Shown piece by piece: positions 8,449 through 17,751 of a stretch of DNA of 64,000 nt. The stretch spans positions 124,001 through 188,000 of the forward strand of contig SUSV01000001.1 in the NCBI GenBank assembly GCA_015063245.1. Direction: 5' to 3'. Within the stretch, counting starts at the first letter, position 1. Each line of letters begins with the position of its first letter. This DNA is from Thermoplasmata archaeon (lineage in GTDB: Archaea > Thermoplasmatota > Thermoplasmata > Methanomassiliicoccales > Methanomethylophilaceae). The position numbers were made by a program, and so were the translations under genes. The notes under the pieces are model-generated. The model searched no databases, had not been told where the DNA came from, and saw only the letters and a program-made list of their open reading frames with translations.

Positions 8449-9579
8449 TCAGGCAATCCTCATCTGCACATCTCTTCCACGGTCATCGTTGGTGTAGAAG
8501 ATGAGCACATCGGGGTGTGCCTGCAAGAGAGATTCGGTGTCGTGCTCCTTTCCATCGAAGAGATCGATGTTGAATCCAAGGAACTTGCACAGCTCGGCAC
8601 CGCTTCCGGTGTTCTTGGACGCAGTTCCCTTGCTTCCCTCGAAGTATGCCTTGTGGTCCTCGTTCTTCTCCTGAACTGACCAGTAGATCTTGTAAAGCCT
8701 GAGCTGGAGGTCCTGGATGACCTTATCGGTGTATTCGTCGAGTCCCATGATCTTTCCGACGAGATCGATTCCGGCATATGTTGACGGGATCGATGTTGCA
8801 GAGTTGAGTGCGATCATTCCGCCGTTGTCGGTGACCATCTGGTATACGTCAGCGTTCTTGTCCTTGGAGATGGTTCCAGATCCCATGAGGACAGTCGACT
8901 GTCCCTTTGATGTGAAGGTCTTCACATCCTGTCCAATCTGTTCGAGGTCATAGGTCTTGAGTGACGCTGCGTGGCTGATGTAGTCATCTGCGTAGTATTT
9001 CAGAAGGTCGGGTGTAGAAGTCTCGATAGAATCCTTCAGAAGAACTCCCTTGCAGTATCCGCGGAATTCGTTAACAAGGTCTTTGTTCTTGAAAGCCGCA
9101 TCGGAGTAGGGTTCAACGTTGTATTTCTCACAAAGTGCGTAGTAGATGATAGTGTGGTACGCAGTTCCTGTGGAGAGGAGAACCTCAAAAGGAGCATCGA
9201 TCGTGAAGTCCTGCTTGTTCTTGTCGTCCACGAGGGTGTTGTAGGTGATCTTACCGTCTGCACTAACGGATGCAGTCGATGTGTATTTTCCGTAAGTGTT
9301 CCAGTAAGTCTCATCGGCCATGGCATCCTCGATTGTCAGTTTTTCTGCTCCAGATGCCAGGGATCCGTAGACCTCTTTGTACATGTACTCGATGGTCTCA
9401 GCCATCTTGGGGGTGGAACTCATTCCACCCATGTCGACATCGAGGATGGTGGCATGAAGGTCGTAGAGACCTCCTGTCTTCTCATCGCTGTCGTCATTGT
9501 TATTCATCATAAATACAGCGGCACCGACAGCAACGACTGCTACTACTGCGATGACCACTGCGATCATTTTTCCATTCAT
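8449..9579 (-). CDS. Membrane-anchored ABC substrate-binding protein (iron/cobamide type), apparently circularly permuted
   Basis: Operon with FecCD/FecE. N-terminal TM (MNGKMIAVVIAVVAVVAVGAAVFMM) and NNNDDSDEKT linker; C-lobe-like IDLVGKIMGLDEYTDKVIQDL…HPDVLIFY. Start MNGK at 9579. Confidence 0.75.
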   Translation of the reverse strand: MNGKMIAVVIAVVAVVAVGAAVFMMNNNDDSDEKTGGLYDLHATILDVDMGGMSSTPKMAETIEYMYKEVYGSLASGAEKLTIEDAMADETYWNTYGKYTSTASVSADGKITYNTLVDDKNKQDFTIDAPFEVLLSTGTAYHTIIYYALCEKYNVEPYSDAAFKNKDLVNEFRGYCKGVLLKDSIETSTPDLLKYYADDYISHAASLKTYDLEQIGQDVKTFTSKGQSTVLMGSGTISKDKNADVYQMVTDNGGMIALNSATSIPSTYAGIDLVGKIMGLDEYTDKVIQDLQLRLYKIYWSVQEKNEDHKAYFEGSKGTASKNTGSGAELCKFLGFNIDLFDGKEHDTESLLQAHPDVLIFYTNDDRGRDVQMRIA

Positions 9580-9609
9580 TTCATCCCTCAAAGTCCAATT
9601 TGGAGATAA

Positions 9610-9626
9610 TTGGATAATTAATCCAA
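9610..9626. promoter_or_regulatory. 17-bp palindrome TTGGAT-AATTA-ATCCAA upstream of the iron/cobamide SBP gene; candidate operator
   Basis: Perfect 6-bp inverted arms about 30 bp upstream of the SBP ATG. Confidence 0.45.
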
Positions 9627-9743
9627 GTAGGGGGTTTGATTCATCCATATTATAAAAATTGTTTCTGTCATGTTTCGATAGAGGAGACAATGATAGAGGT
9701 GATAATGCGTCCAGATTAAATCTTGGAACAATAATCCAGAATC

Positions 9744-10298
9744 ATGAAGAGAGATGTGATATGGGGTACCAAGATGGCACTGGTCGTCATCGACCCCCAG
9801 AGGAAGTTCTCGCTGTCCGTTCCAGATTGGGAGGACAGGATGGTAAATGCGGTCAAGGGCATGAACGCCATGTCCGATGTCTTCAGGAAGAACGGCTGTC
9901 CAGTGCTGTTCATCCATTTCGACGGTTCCTCGCACACCGGCTACGAAGGGGATGACGCGGACGCATGGCTTCCCGGTCTGAATGTCGAGGATAAAGACAT
10001 CGTCGTGCACAAGCAGCATATGAACTGCTTCAAGGAGACTGTTCTGGAGGAGAAGCTCAGGGAACTAGGCATCGACTGTGTCCTCTTCGCCGGGATGCTG
10101 ACAGAGTATTGCGTGATGACCACATACTTCGCAGCGGCAGAGAGGGGATTCTACCCGTTCATGGCAGCCGACTCCACGATATGCTACGACCCCAAGGGGA
10201 ACGAGGCCGCAGGCATCATCTGCAACGTGGTCGACACCGGTGTCGTCGACAGGTTCCTGAGGGGAGATCAGCCTCCGTTGGACCTTGCAGGCATGTAA
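9744..10298 (+). CDS. Isochorismatase-family cysteine hydrolase
   Basis: MALVVIDPQRKFSL, VHKQHMNCFKET, LFAGMLTEYCVMTTYFAAAERGF (catalytic D/K/C pattern). Confidence 0.85.
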   Translation: MKRDVIWGTKMALVVIDPQRKFSLSVPDWEDRMVNAVKGMNAMSDVFRKNGCPVLFIHFDGSSHTGYEGDDADAWLPGLNVEDKDIVVHKQHMNCFKETVLEEKLRELGIDCVLFAGMLTEYCVMTTYFAAAERGFYPFMAADSTICYDPKGNEAAGIICNVVDTGVVDRFLRGDQPPLDLAGM

Positions 10299-10405
10299 AA
10301 ACGTCATTCGAGATTGAATTGGGAACAGTTTGTTCACAAACGAACATTTTCCAAAAACAATGTTCGAAAGCAGACATAAAATACTATGTTGCCGTTTACC
10401 ATTAT

Positions 10406-11089
10406 ATGGTAAAGAGCGAAAGCAAGGAGAGTCTTGCCGAGAAGACGAGGATATACATCGATGCGCATCCCAGCGTCAAGGACTGCGTTGCGAAAGGTCT
10501 CATCAACTACTCCTCTCTGGCTAGGATGATCATGAAGGACATAGACGTCGATAACGAGGAGGCCGTGATGATCGCCTGCCGCCGTTACGCCTCCAAACTG
10601 AACATCACCACGGACCACGAGCTGAACATCCTCAGGATCCTGAAGGACAGCAGGCTCGAGATGAGGACCAAGACCTGTATCGTCACTGCCAAGAACGATT
10701 GGTCGGTCCTTCACAAGATGGACAACCTGTTCAAGGATCTCTGGAACGAGAACTCCATCATGCAGTGCGTCCAGTCCGCTTCCGCGGTCACGATCATCGC
10801 CGACCGCATGCTCAAGGACAGGATCACCGACACCGTCGGAAGGTTCAACATCATCAAGATCAGGGAGAACTTGGTGGAGATCGCCGTCAAATCCCCTGAG
10901 AAGATCGTGGATACCAGCGGGGTCATCGCATATCTCATCACCAACCTCTCCGATGCCGGAATCAACATCGAGGAGACAGTCAGCTGCCACACCGACACGA
11001 TCTTCATCGTCGGCGAGAGCGACATGATCAACGCATACTCCGTTCTCACCAAGTGCATCCAGTCCGCCGAGGCTACGGTCAAGGATTGA
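10406..11089 (+). CDS. ACT-domain-containing protein with N-terminal helical region
   Basis: MVKSESKESLAEKTRIYIDAHPSVKDCVAKGLINYSSLAR…SGVIAYLITNLSDAGINIEETVSCHTDTIFIV. ATG 10406 instead of the track start 10109. Confidence 0.7.
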   Translation: MVKSESKESLAEKTRIYIDAHPSVKDCVAKGLINYSSLARMIMKDIDVDNEEAVMIACRRYASKLNITTDHELNILRILKDSRLEMRTKTCIVTAKNDWSVLHKMDNLFKDLWNENSIMQCVQSASAVTIIADRMLKDRITDTVGRFNIIKIRENLVEIAVKSPEKIVDTSGVIAYLITNLSDAGINIEETVSCHTDTIFIVGESDMINAYSVLTKCIQSAEATVKD

Positions 11090-11090
11090 G

Positions 11091-11798
11091 ATGTCCGAAG
11101 GCGTCCGTCTGAACAAGTACATCAGCGAGGCCGGCGTGGCCTCCCGCAGAGCGGCCGACAGGCTGATCGAGGAGGGGAAGGTCACCATCAACGGCAAGCC
11201 CGCGGTAGTGGGCGACAGGGTCTACGAGGACGATATCGTCGCCGTCGAGGGAAAGAGGATATCGAAGGTGGAGGAGGACATCATACTGGTGTTCAACAAG
11301 CCGCGCGGAATCACCTGCACATCCAATCCCGAGGATAAGGACAACGTCATAGATTTCATAGGCTACCCGAAGAGGATCTACTCCATCGGAAGACTGGATA
11401 AAGATTCGCAGGGTCTGCTCCTGATGACAAACAACGGCGAGCTGGCGAATCAGGTCATGCGTTCCCGCGGGGAACATGAGAAGGAGTACATCGTCACTGT
11501 CGACAGGCAGGTCACCAAGGAATTCGTCAAGGGAATGTCCAGCGGGGTGCCGATCCTCGAGGACCGCATAACCAAGAAATGCTTCGTGGAGAAGATAGAC
11601 GATTTCACCTTCAGGATCATCCTCAAGCAGGGCCTGAACAGACAGATACGCCGGATGTGCGAGTATTTCGGATACGGCGTGATAAAGCTGGAGAGGGTCC
11701 GTGTGATGAACATAAAGCTCGGGAAGCTCAAGGAAGGACGCTACCGCGACATCACCAAGGAGGAGCGCGAGGAGCTCTACAGGGAGCTGGGGTTGTGA
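11091..11798 (+). CDS. RsuA/RluB/RluE-type pseudouridine synthase with S4 domain
   Basis: RLNKYISEAGVASRRAADRLIEEGKVTINGK (S4), GRLDKDSQGLLLMTNNGELANQV, GLNRQIRRMCEYFGY. Confidence 0.9.
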   Translation: MSEGVRLNKYISEAGVASRRAADRLIEEGKVTINGKPAVVGDRVYEDDIVAVEGKRISKVEEDIILVFNKPRGITCTSNPEDKDNVIDFIGYPKRIYSIGRLDKDSQGLLLMTNNGELANQVMRSRGEHEKEYIVTVDRQVTKEFVKGMSSGVPILEDRITKKCFVEKIDDFTFRIILKQGLNRQIRRMCEYFGYGVIKLERVRVMNIKLGKLKEGRYRDITKEEREELYRELGL

Positions 11799-12310
11799 TG
11801 CTCGGCTACAAGGACGTATTGAGATTCGACGATAGGATGCTGGCACTGTACGAGTCATCCTTCACGGAGGAGGAGAAGGTGCCGGTCGAGAACCTGTATC
11901 GTGCGATGAAGGACGGTGCCGTCCTCACCAAGTACGATGACGGCGGCGAGTTCATCGGGATGACGTACGTGTTCATCGATGACGATCGGATGTTCTTCGT
12001 CTACTTCGCAACGGTCCCGGAGGTCCGCGGGAAGGGATACGGCTCGCAGATCATCGACTGCGTCCGCCGCAGATATCCGAAGACTAGGATATTCTTCGTC
12101 CTCGAACCCGAGGACGAGGCGGCGGAGGACAACGGCATCAGGATCAGGCGCCACGGGTTCTACGAGCGCAACGGATGCAGGGACACGGGGGTCCAGCTGA
12201 TCTCCGACAACGAGCTCTTCGACTCGATGTTCATGCAGGGGGAGCTGACCGAATCGGAGATGATCGATACGCTCGAACTGTATGAGAACGTGCACAACGG
12301 AAGGGTGTGA
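11798..12310 (+). CDS. GNAT-family N-acetyltransferase
   Basis: VYFATVPEVRGKGYGSQIID acetyl-CoA motif; ATGA overlap with the previous gene. Confidence 0.8.
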   Translation: MLGYKDVLRFDDRMLALYESSFTEEEKVPVENLYRAMKDGAVLTKYDDGGEFIGMTYVFIDDDRMFFVYFATVPEVRGKGYGSQIIDCVRRRYPKTRIFFVLEPEDEAAEDNGIRIRRHGFYERNGCRDTGVQLISDNELFDSMFMQGELTESEMIDTLELYENVHNGRV

Positions 12311-12361
12311 GCGAACATCTGGGCAATCAAATTAAACGCCAGTACATTATGAGGGATAAGC

Positions 12362-15300
12362 ATGGAAAGTCAGCCGGTGTTCGGAACCTCCGAGGAGTAC
12401 CACACGTGGAAGCTCCTGAACGGCACGCTGTCGCCGAAGATGCTGAATTCCATCACGAGCAAGATCAGGAAGGGAGGGCAGGTGCATCCCGCGATCCTGA
12501 TCTCGCTGGTCAACGCCCTCAAGGAGACCACCGAGGTCACCGCTACGGAGTTGACGATTCTTTCAGAGAAGGCACGCCCGCAGGACATCTCCCCGATAAT
12601 GAGGATCGCTGAGATACTCATCGAGATGGACGAGATGTCCGCAGCGCAGAGCATCATCACGACCAGCGAGTCCAGGGACTCGTTCTATAGGCTCTAGGCC
12701 GAGGCCAAGCTCTTCCATGTCCGCGGCAACAGGGATAGGGCCGTCCTCAACGCCGAGAAGGCGATAGGATACGACCCCACATGCGAGGACCTGTACAAGA
12801 TGCTGGACGAGGACAGTCCCGAGGGAGACTGGAGGGACAGGATGTTCGTCGAGCTCATGTACGAGGGCAAGGAGTCCAAGCCGCCCCGCGACGACAGGCT
12901 CAAGGCGATCTATCTGATCTACAGGGATTGGTTCAGCGGCAACAAGGATGCCGCCACCGAGAGGCTGATCCATTCACAATACTATCTGCAGGGCGACTGG
13001 GAGTTCCTCCTGGTCTCCGCCAGGATATCGATGGACGAGAAGGATTACCGCTCAGCGAGGATGATGTACGACAGGATCCTGGAATCAGCGCCGCCCTACG
13101 TCACCTACGAGGCGGCGGAGGCGCATCTCGCGGCCCACGACCCGATCTTCGCTCTGGAGCTCTACGACCGTCTCAACCAGACTTCGCTCAGGGCGATGAA
13201 GGGAAGGATTAACGCTTACATGGAACTGTCCTCTGAAAAGGATGTGCTGAACTCCATATTCGATTACCTCGACAATGAGTACGTCGGCACGGAGGAGTAC
13301 CGCGAGTGCTTCAATCTGCTGATGGCATCCAAGAACGTCGAGGATGCGAAGAAGGTCCTCGACCACATGTCGAGGTCCAACATGAACGACCCGACCTATC
13401 TGCTCTGCCTTTCCAAATACCGTCTCGAGAGGCGTGACCTGAGAGGTGCCAGGCAGATAGTCCGCAAGGCGGTCCGTTACAGCAAGAACGACATCTCGGC
13501 GAGGGTGCTGTCCGCGGAGATCAAGCTCGCATCGGGCGAGCTGAAGTCCGCCGAGAAGGAATGCAGCAAGGTGCTCGCGGAGGACCCGCAGAACCTGGAG
13601 GCCATGGTCCTGAAGAGGGATGTCCTGCTAGCTACCGGAAAGAAGAGCGAGATGCTGTACGTCTGCAGGCAGATCCTGGATCACAGGCCGACCGATGTGG
13701 AATCCATCAAGGCCATGGCGATATCGCTTGCGGCGCAGGATGACCCGAACGGTGCGGTCATGGCCCTCAGGAAGGCCTTGGAGATAGATCCCAGCAGGGA
13801 CAACACAGTCAGCGTCATCAGCATGATGATCGAGTTCGGCATGTACAGGGATGCGATGTATGTCTGTTACGATGCGGAGAAGAAGATGCCCGCGGATGCG
13901 ATGATCAGGAGGCTGAGGGGGAACGCCGAGTACAACCTCGGGGAGTATCTCAAGGCATCGATATCGTTCTCATCAGCGGCCGAGATCGACCCTCACGACC
14001 CTGTGCTCTGGTATTCCAAGGGCATGGCTGACGAGGCCAGGGGCGATCTGGATGCAGCGGAGCTCTCGTTCAACCGTGCGGTCCTGTTGGATCTCAACCA
14101 ATCGGAGTATTGGATCGCGAAGGCCGCGGTCCAGGAGAAGTTCGACGACCTCTACGGGGCGATCGAATCGCTGAACCGTGCGATAGAGCTGGATCCGGAG
14201 TCCGTATATCCGATGGTCCGCAAGGCCATCATCATGGAGAAGGCGGGCAGGTACAAGGAGGCGCTGTACTTCGTCGAGATGAGCAGGGTCACGGATCCGA
14301 ACAATGCTAACGTCATGATACTGGAGGCCAGGCTTCTCAGGGAGCTCGGACATTACAAGAGCGCCATAAAGAAGGCGAAGGAGGCCAACGATGCGGCCCA
14401 TACGGAGGAGTCCGTCATAGAGCTGGCCAACGCATATACCGCATTCGGACGCAGGTCCGAGGCATTCAAGCTCATCGACTCGGCGATGAAGGAGATGGGC
14501 TCCACACAGGCGCTGCAGGATGCCCTGACCGCACTCGAGCAGGGACTGAACGAGGTCCAGGCATCGGCAGGGGTGCAGAATGATACCCGTCTCATCGACC
14601 CGGAGGAGTCGGCCAGGGTGGCCGAATCCCTTGCCACGATGGGCGATTACAAGGGAGCGGTCAAATCCATCGACAGCGCCCTTGCCGCATCGGGCGATGA
14701 CCTGAAGTATGTGATCATGAAGGCATCCTACCTCCTGAAACTGGGGGACAAGAACGCGGCCAACAACCTGATCAACGAGGCACTCAAGGTGAGCCCCAAG
14801 AGCGCGGCCCTGCACGAGGCTCTCGGAGATGTCAGGATGGCCAAATCCGAGTTCAGGGGAGCGCTCCAGGAGTACGAGAAGGCGATGTCCTTCGGACTGA
14901 GCATATCCTCGCTACTGGCGAAGAAGGGGGATGCGCAGCAGGGGCTCGGCTATTATGACAAGTCAATCGACACCTATACGATGGCGGTGAACAGGGATCC
15001 GGACAACAGGGGCCTCCGTTTCAAACTTATCGAGAAGCTGTACGACAGGAACTACCTCTCCCGTGCGGAATCGGAGCTTCTGAAGGTCCTTGAGGAGGAT
15101 CCGCAGGAGGTCAGGGCGATCGTCATGCTCACCCGCGTCAGGAAGGATCTGAGGAAGGACGAGGGCATCACCGAGGCGTACAGGATGTTCAGGGAATGCC
15201 CCAATGCAAGCGACGATGCCACGGAGACCATGATCGCCATCCTGGAGGGTGCAGGGCACGACGAGGAGGCCAAGAGCCTCAAGAAGACGGTGCCGGACCA

Positions 15301-15793
15301 GTCCGAGGACCTGCTGGTGAAGAGGACTGCGGAGAAGGTGCTCCGCAGAGCCTATGTAGCAAGGGTCCTGCCCACTGATCCCGATCTCCTCTCATCCATG
15401 GGGCTGGAGGGTGAGATGGCGGATGATGTGGTATCCTACGTCAGGAAGAAGAGCGTGTTCGGGGACATCATCACGGGTACGACGACATTCCAGGAGATGG
15501 AGCGCGCTTCGAACGACGTCGTCATGAAGCTCGGGCTCAAGAACATCGAATCCATCAAGGAGATCCCTCTGGAGGGAGTCTTCGTCATCGGGAACTACAA
15601 GGATGCAGATGAGGCCAAGTACCTCATAGCCTATATGGAGAAGGCATTGACCTGCCAGATAACCAGCGATGAGTCGCTAAAGGTTGTGCTGGACAGGGTC
15701 CAGGGGATATCCCTCTATGACATTATGAAGAACTGCAAGGTCGGAATCTATCAGGCCAGGCAGATAAGGCTGCTCCTGGGCATCAAGGACTGA
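12362..15793 (+). CDS. Large TPR-repeat protein with one in-frame amber (TAG) codon at 12695-12697; candidate Pyl or readthrough CDS
   Basis: Track ORFs 12362..12697 and 12800..15793 are in the same frame (438 nt apart). The gap after TAG is open: AEAKLFHVRGNRDRAVLNAEKAIGYDPTCEDLYKMLDE. Confidence 0.85.
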
Positions 15794-15796
15794 CGC

Positions 15797-16567
15797 TCAT
15801 CCCAGGAACGCGGTCATCACGAGGACGGTGTCCGTCACCGTCTTCAGTTCTTTCGCATCATCCACAGATGCCCACATGAATCTCTCGTTCTCCTCGTTGA
15901 GCACAGGCTCCTGACCCTCCGAATCGAAATGGAACGGGTAGACCTTGAACAGGACGTTGCCCTCGCGGACGTAGAGCGGTTCCATCGTACCGAGGGGTTC
16001 GCCGACCTTGATGGATGTCTCCTCGAGGATCTCCCTCCTGGCGGCCTCCACAGGGGTCTCGCCCCCCTCGATCTTGCCGGCCACCAGCGACCAGCATCCG
16101 GGGTAGGAGCGGCTCGTATCGAACCTCTTCTCGAGGATGCACTTCCCGTCCTTGGAAACGACGGAAGACACGACCTCCTTGTAGACGATGCCTTCGATAT
16201 CGACCGTACCGGCATTGCCGTCCACGGTCACGATATCGCCGTCGCAGAACAGCCTGACAGAAGGGATCTTGTCGATCATCGGGGTCGATGATATGACCGC
16301 TCCGGTGGCGACGATGGTCTCAGCGGATTCATTGATCACTGCGGCAGGGGCCTTACCGTGGACCATGAGGTCGTACATGACGAACGATCCGACCGTGCTT
16401 CCCTTTCCCTTGGGGAAAACGAGGATCTTGCCGGCCACATTGCCGTCCCTCACGCGGAGGTCGCCTGTAGAACCGTCGACGCCTCCCAGGAAGCTGAGGG
16501 GCTCGTCAAGTTTGATGACCTCTCCTCTGGCCTTGCCGTTCGAGATGCTGCGTCCTTGGAATATCAA
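15797..16567 (-). CDS. Aconitase-X small subunit (DUF126; phosphomevalonate dehydratase small subunit) fused to a C-terminal NUDIX hydrolase domain
   Basis: N-part LIFQGRSISNGKARGEVIKLDEPLSFLGGVDGSTG…FPKGKGSTVGSFVMYDL; C-part NUDIX box GKIEGGETPVEAARREILEETSI. TTG start at 16567 overlaps the upstream stop. Confidence 0.85.
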   Translation of the reverse strand: MIFQGRSISNGKARGEVIKLDEPLSFLGGVDGSTGDLRVRDGNVAGKILVFPKGKGSTVGSFVMYDLMVHGKAPAAVINESAETIVATGAVISSTPMIDKIPSVRLFCDGDIVTVDGNAGTVDIEGIVYKEVVSSVVSKDGKCILEKRFDTSRSYPGCWSLVAGKIEGGETPVEAARREILEETSIKVGEPLGTMEPLYVREGNVLFKVYPFHFDSEGQEPVLNEENERFMWASVDDAKELKTVTDTVLVMTAFLG

Positions 16568-17751
16568 ATTACCAGCTCCATCAGTGCGGCGATGTCCCTG
16601 CACATGGCCTTCTGCGAGCAGAGTGTGGGCAGATAGTTGCCTGCCTTGGCCGAGTTCGTAGCAGTCCTCTCGAACGTGCCCTCTATGGGTGCGACCACCA
16701 TGCAGGTGTCAGCGAGGACGGGACCGAACCTCTCCATTATCTTCACATCCTCCGGGCATCTGGCTCTTACCTCCTCGGAAGTGCAGAACCATACCTCGAT
16801 GTCCTTGTTCTTCTTCTCCTTGTCCTTGAGGAACGAAGCGATCTGATGCATCTCCTTCTCAGTGAGATGGGGGCAGCCGATCGCGATGAGCTGCACGTTA
16901 TCGGTCTTGTTGAGCTTCGAGTATGCGTCGTCGAGCTCCTTCTTCCCGATGTGAATCGTCTCAAGCTCCGAGATGTCGAAGCAGCCCGCTTCGGGCGTGA
17001 TGCCCTCCGCATGCCAAAGGGCCATCGAGCCTGATGCGGCCATCGCCGCAGACAGTGCCTTGGCCTCCTCGACCTCGGGGCTGATGTTCTTGAAATAGGG
17101 TATCCCGGACCCGATGGCCATTCCGACCGCCTGTCCGAGCAGTGAATATGAGAAGACGGAGCCGTCGATATCCGCATCGATGACCACCGTGGGCTTCCTG
17201 TTCTCGTCGAGATGGAGCCCGTAGTTGGCCGTCTTGCCGAGGATCGCCGCCGCCAGGGCACCGGGGCCCCCCTCCCTGTTGGTCCTCGCTCCGATGAAGG
17301 AGTTCACGAAGCTGAGGGCTGAGGATTCAGCCCATGCCACATGATCCCCCATGGAGGGGACGTTCTGACCGGTATAGGGTGTGCACGAGCAGGTCTTCTT
17401 GATTCCCATCTGACCGTATAGGTCGATGATCCTCAGCTGCTTCTCCGCGAATTCCGGTGAGATGTGCATCTCCTTCCATCTAGCTCTGTCCATACCGACG
17501 GGGTTGAGGGTGGATGGCACGGATACCGTGGCACCTCCTCCGACCAGGTCCTCCAGGTACTTCAGCCCGCCATCGCCGATGGTCTTGTACGAAGCTCCCG
17601 AGAGATGCGCAGAGGTGATGTCGATGAGGCTGTCGGCGCCGTAGATCTTACCGAGGGCCGTGACCAATTCCATGGCCTTCTGTCTTCCTTCGCCTTGCTC
17701 CCCGTTGAGGATTGCCTCTTCTTCCCTGGTCAGATCCATGTTTGGGGTCAT
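16564..17751 (-). CDS. Aconitase-X catalytic/large subunit (DUF521; putative phosphomevalonate 5-dehydratase large subunit)
   Basis: LTREEEAILNGEQGEGRQKAMELVTALGKIYGA…AHLSGASYKTIGD…CTPYTGQNVPSMGDHVAWAESSALSFVNSFIGARTNREGG. Confidence 0.88.
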   Translation of the reverse strand: MTPNMDLTREEEAILNGEQGEGRQKAMELVTALGKIYGADSLIDITSAHLSGASYKTIGDGGLKYLEDLVGGGATVSVPSTLNPVGMDRARWKEMHISPEFAEKQLRIIDLYGQMGIKKTCSCTPYTGQNVPSMGDHVAWAESSALSFVNSFIGARTNREGGPGALAAAILGKTANYGLHLDENRKPTVVIDADIDGSVFSYSLLGQAVGMAIGSGIPYFKNISPEVEEAKALSAAMAASGSMALWHAEGITPEAGCFDISELETIHIGKKELDDAYSKLNKTDNVQLIAIGCPHLTEKEMHQIASFLKDKEKKNKDIEVWFCTSEEVRARCPEDVKIMERFGPVLADTCMVVAPIEGTFERTATNSAKAGNYLPTLCSQKAMCRDIAALMELVI

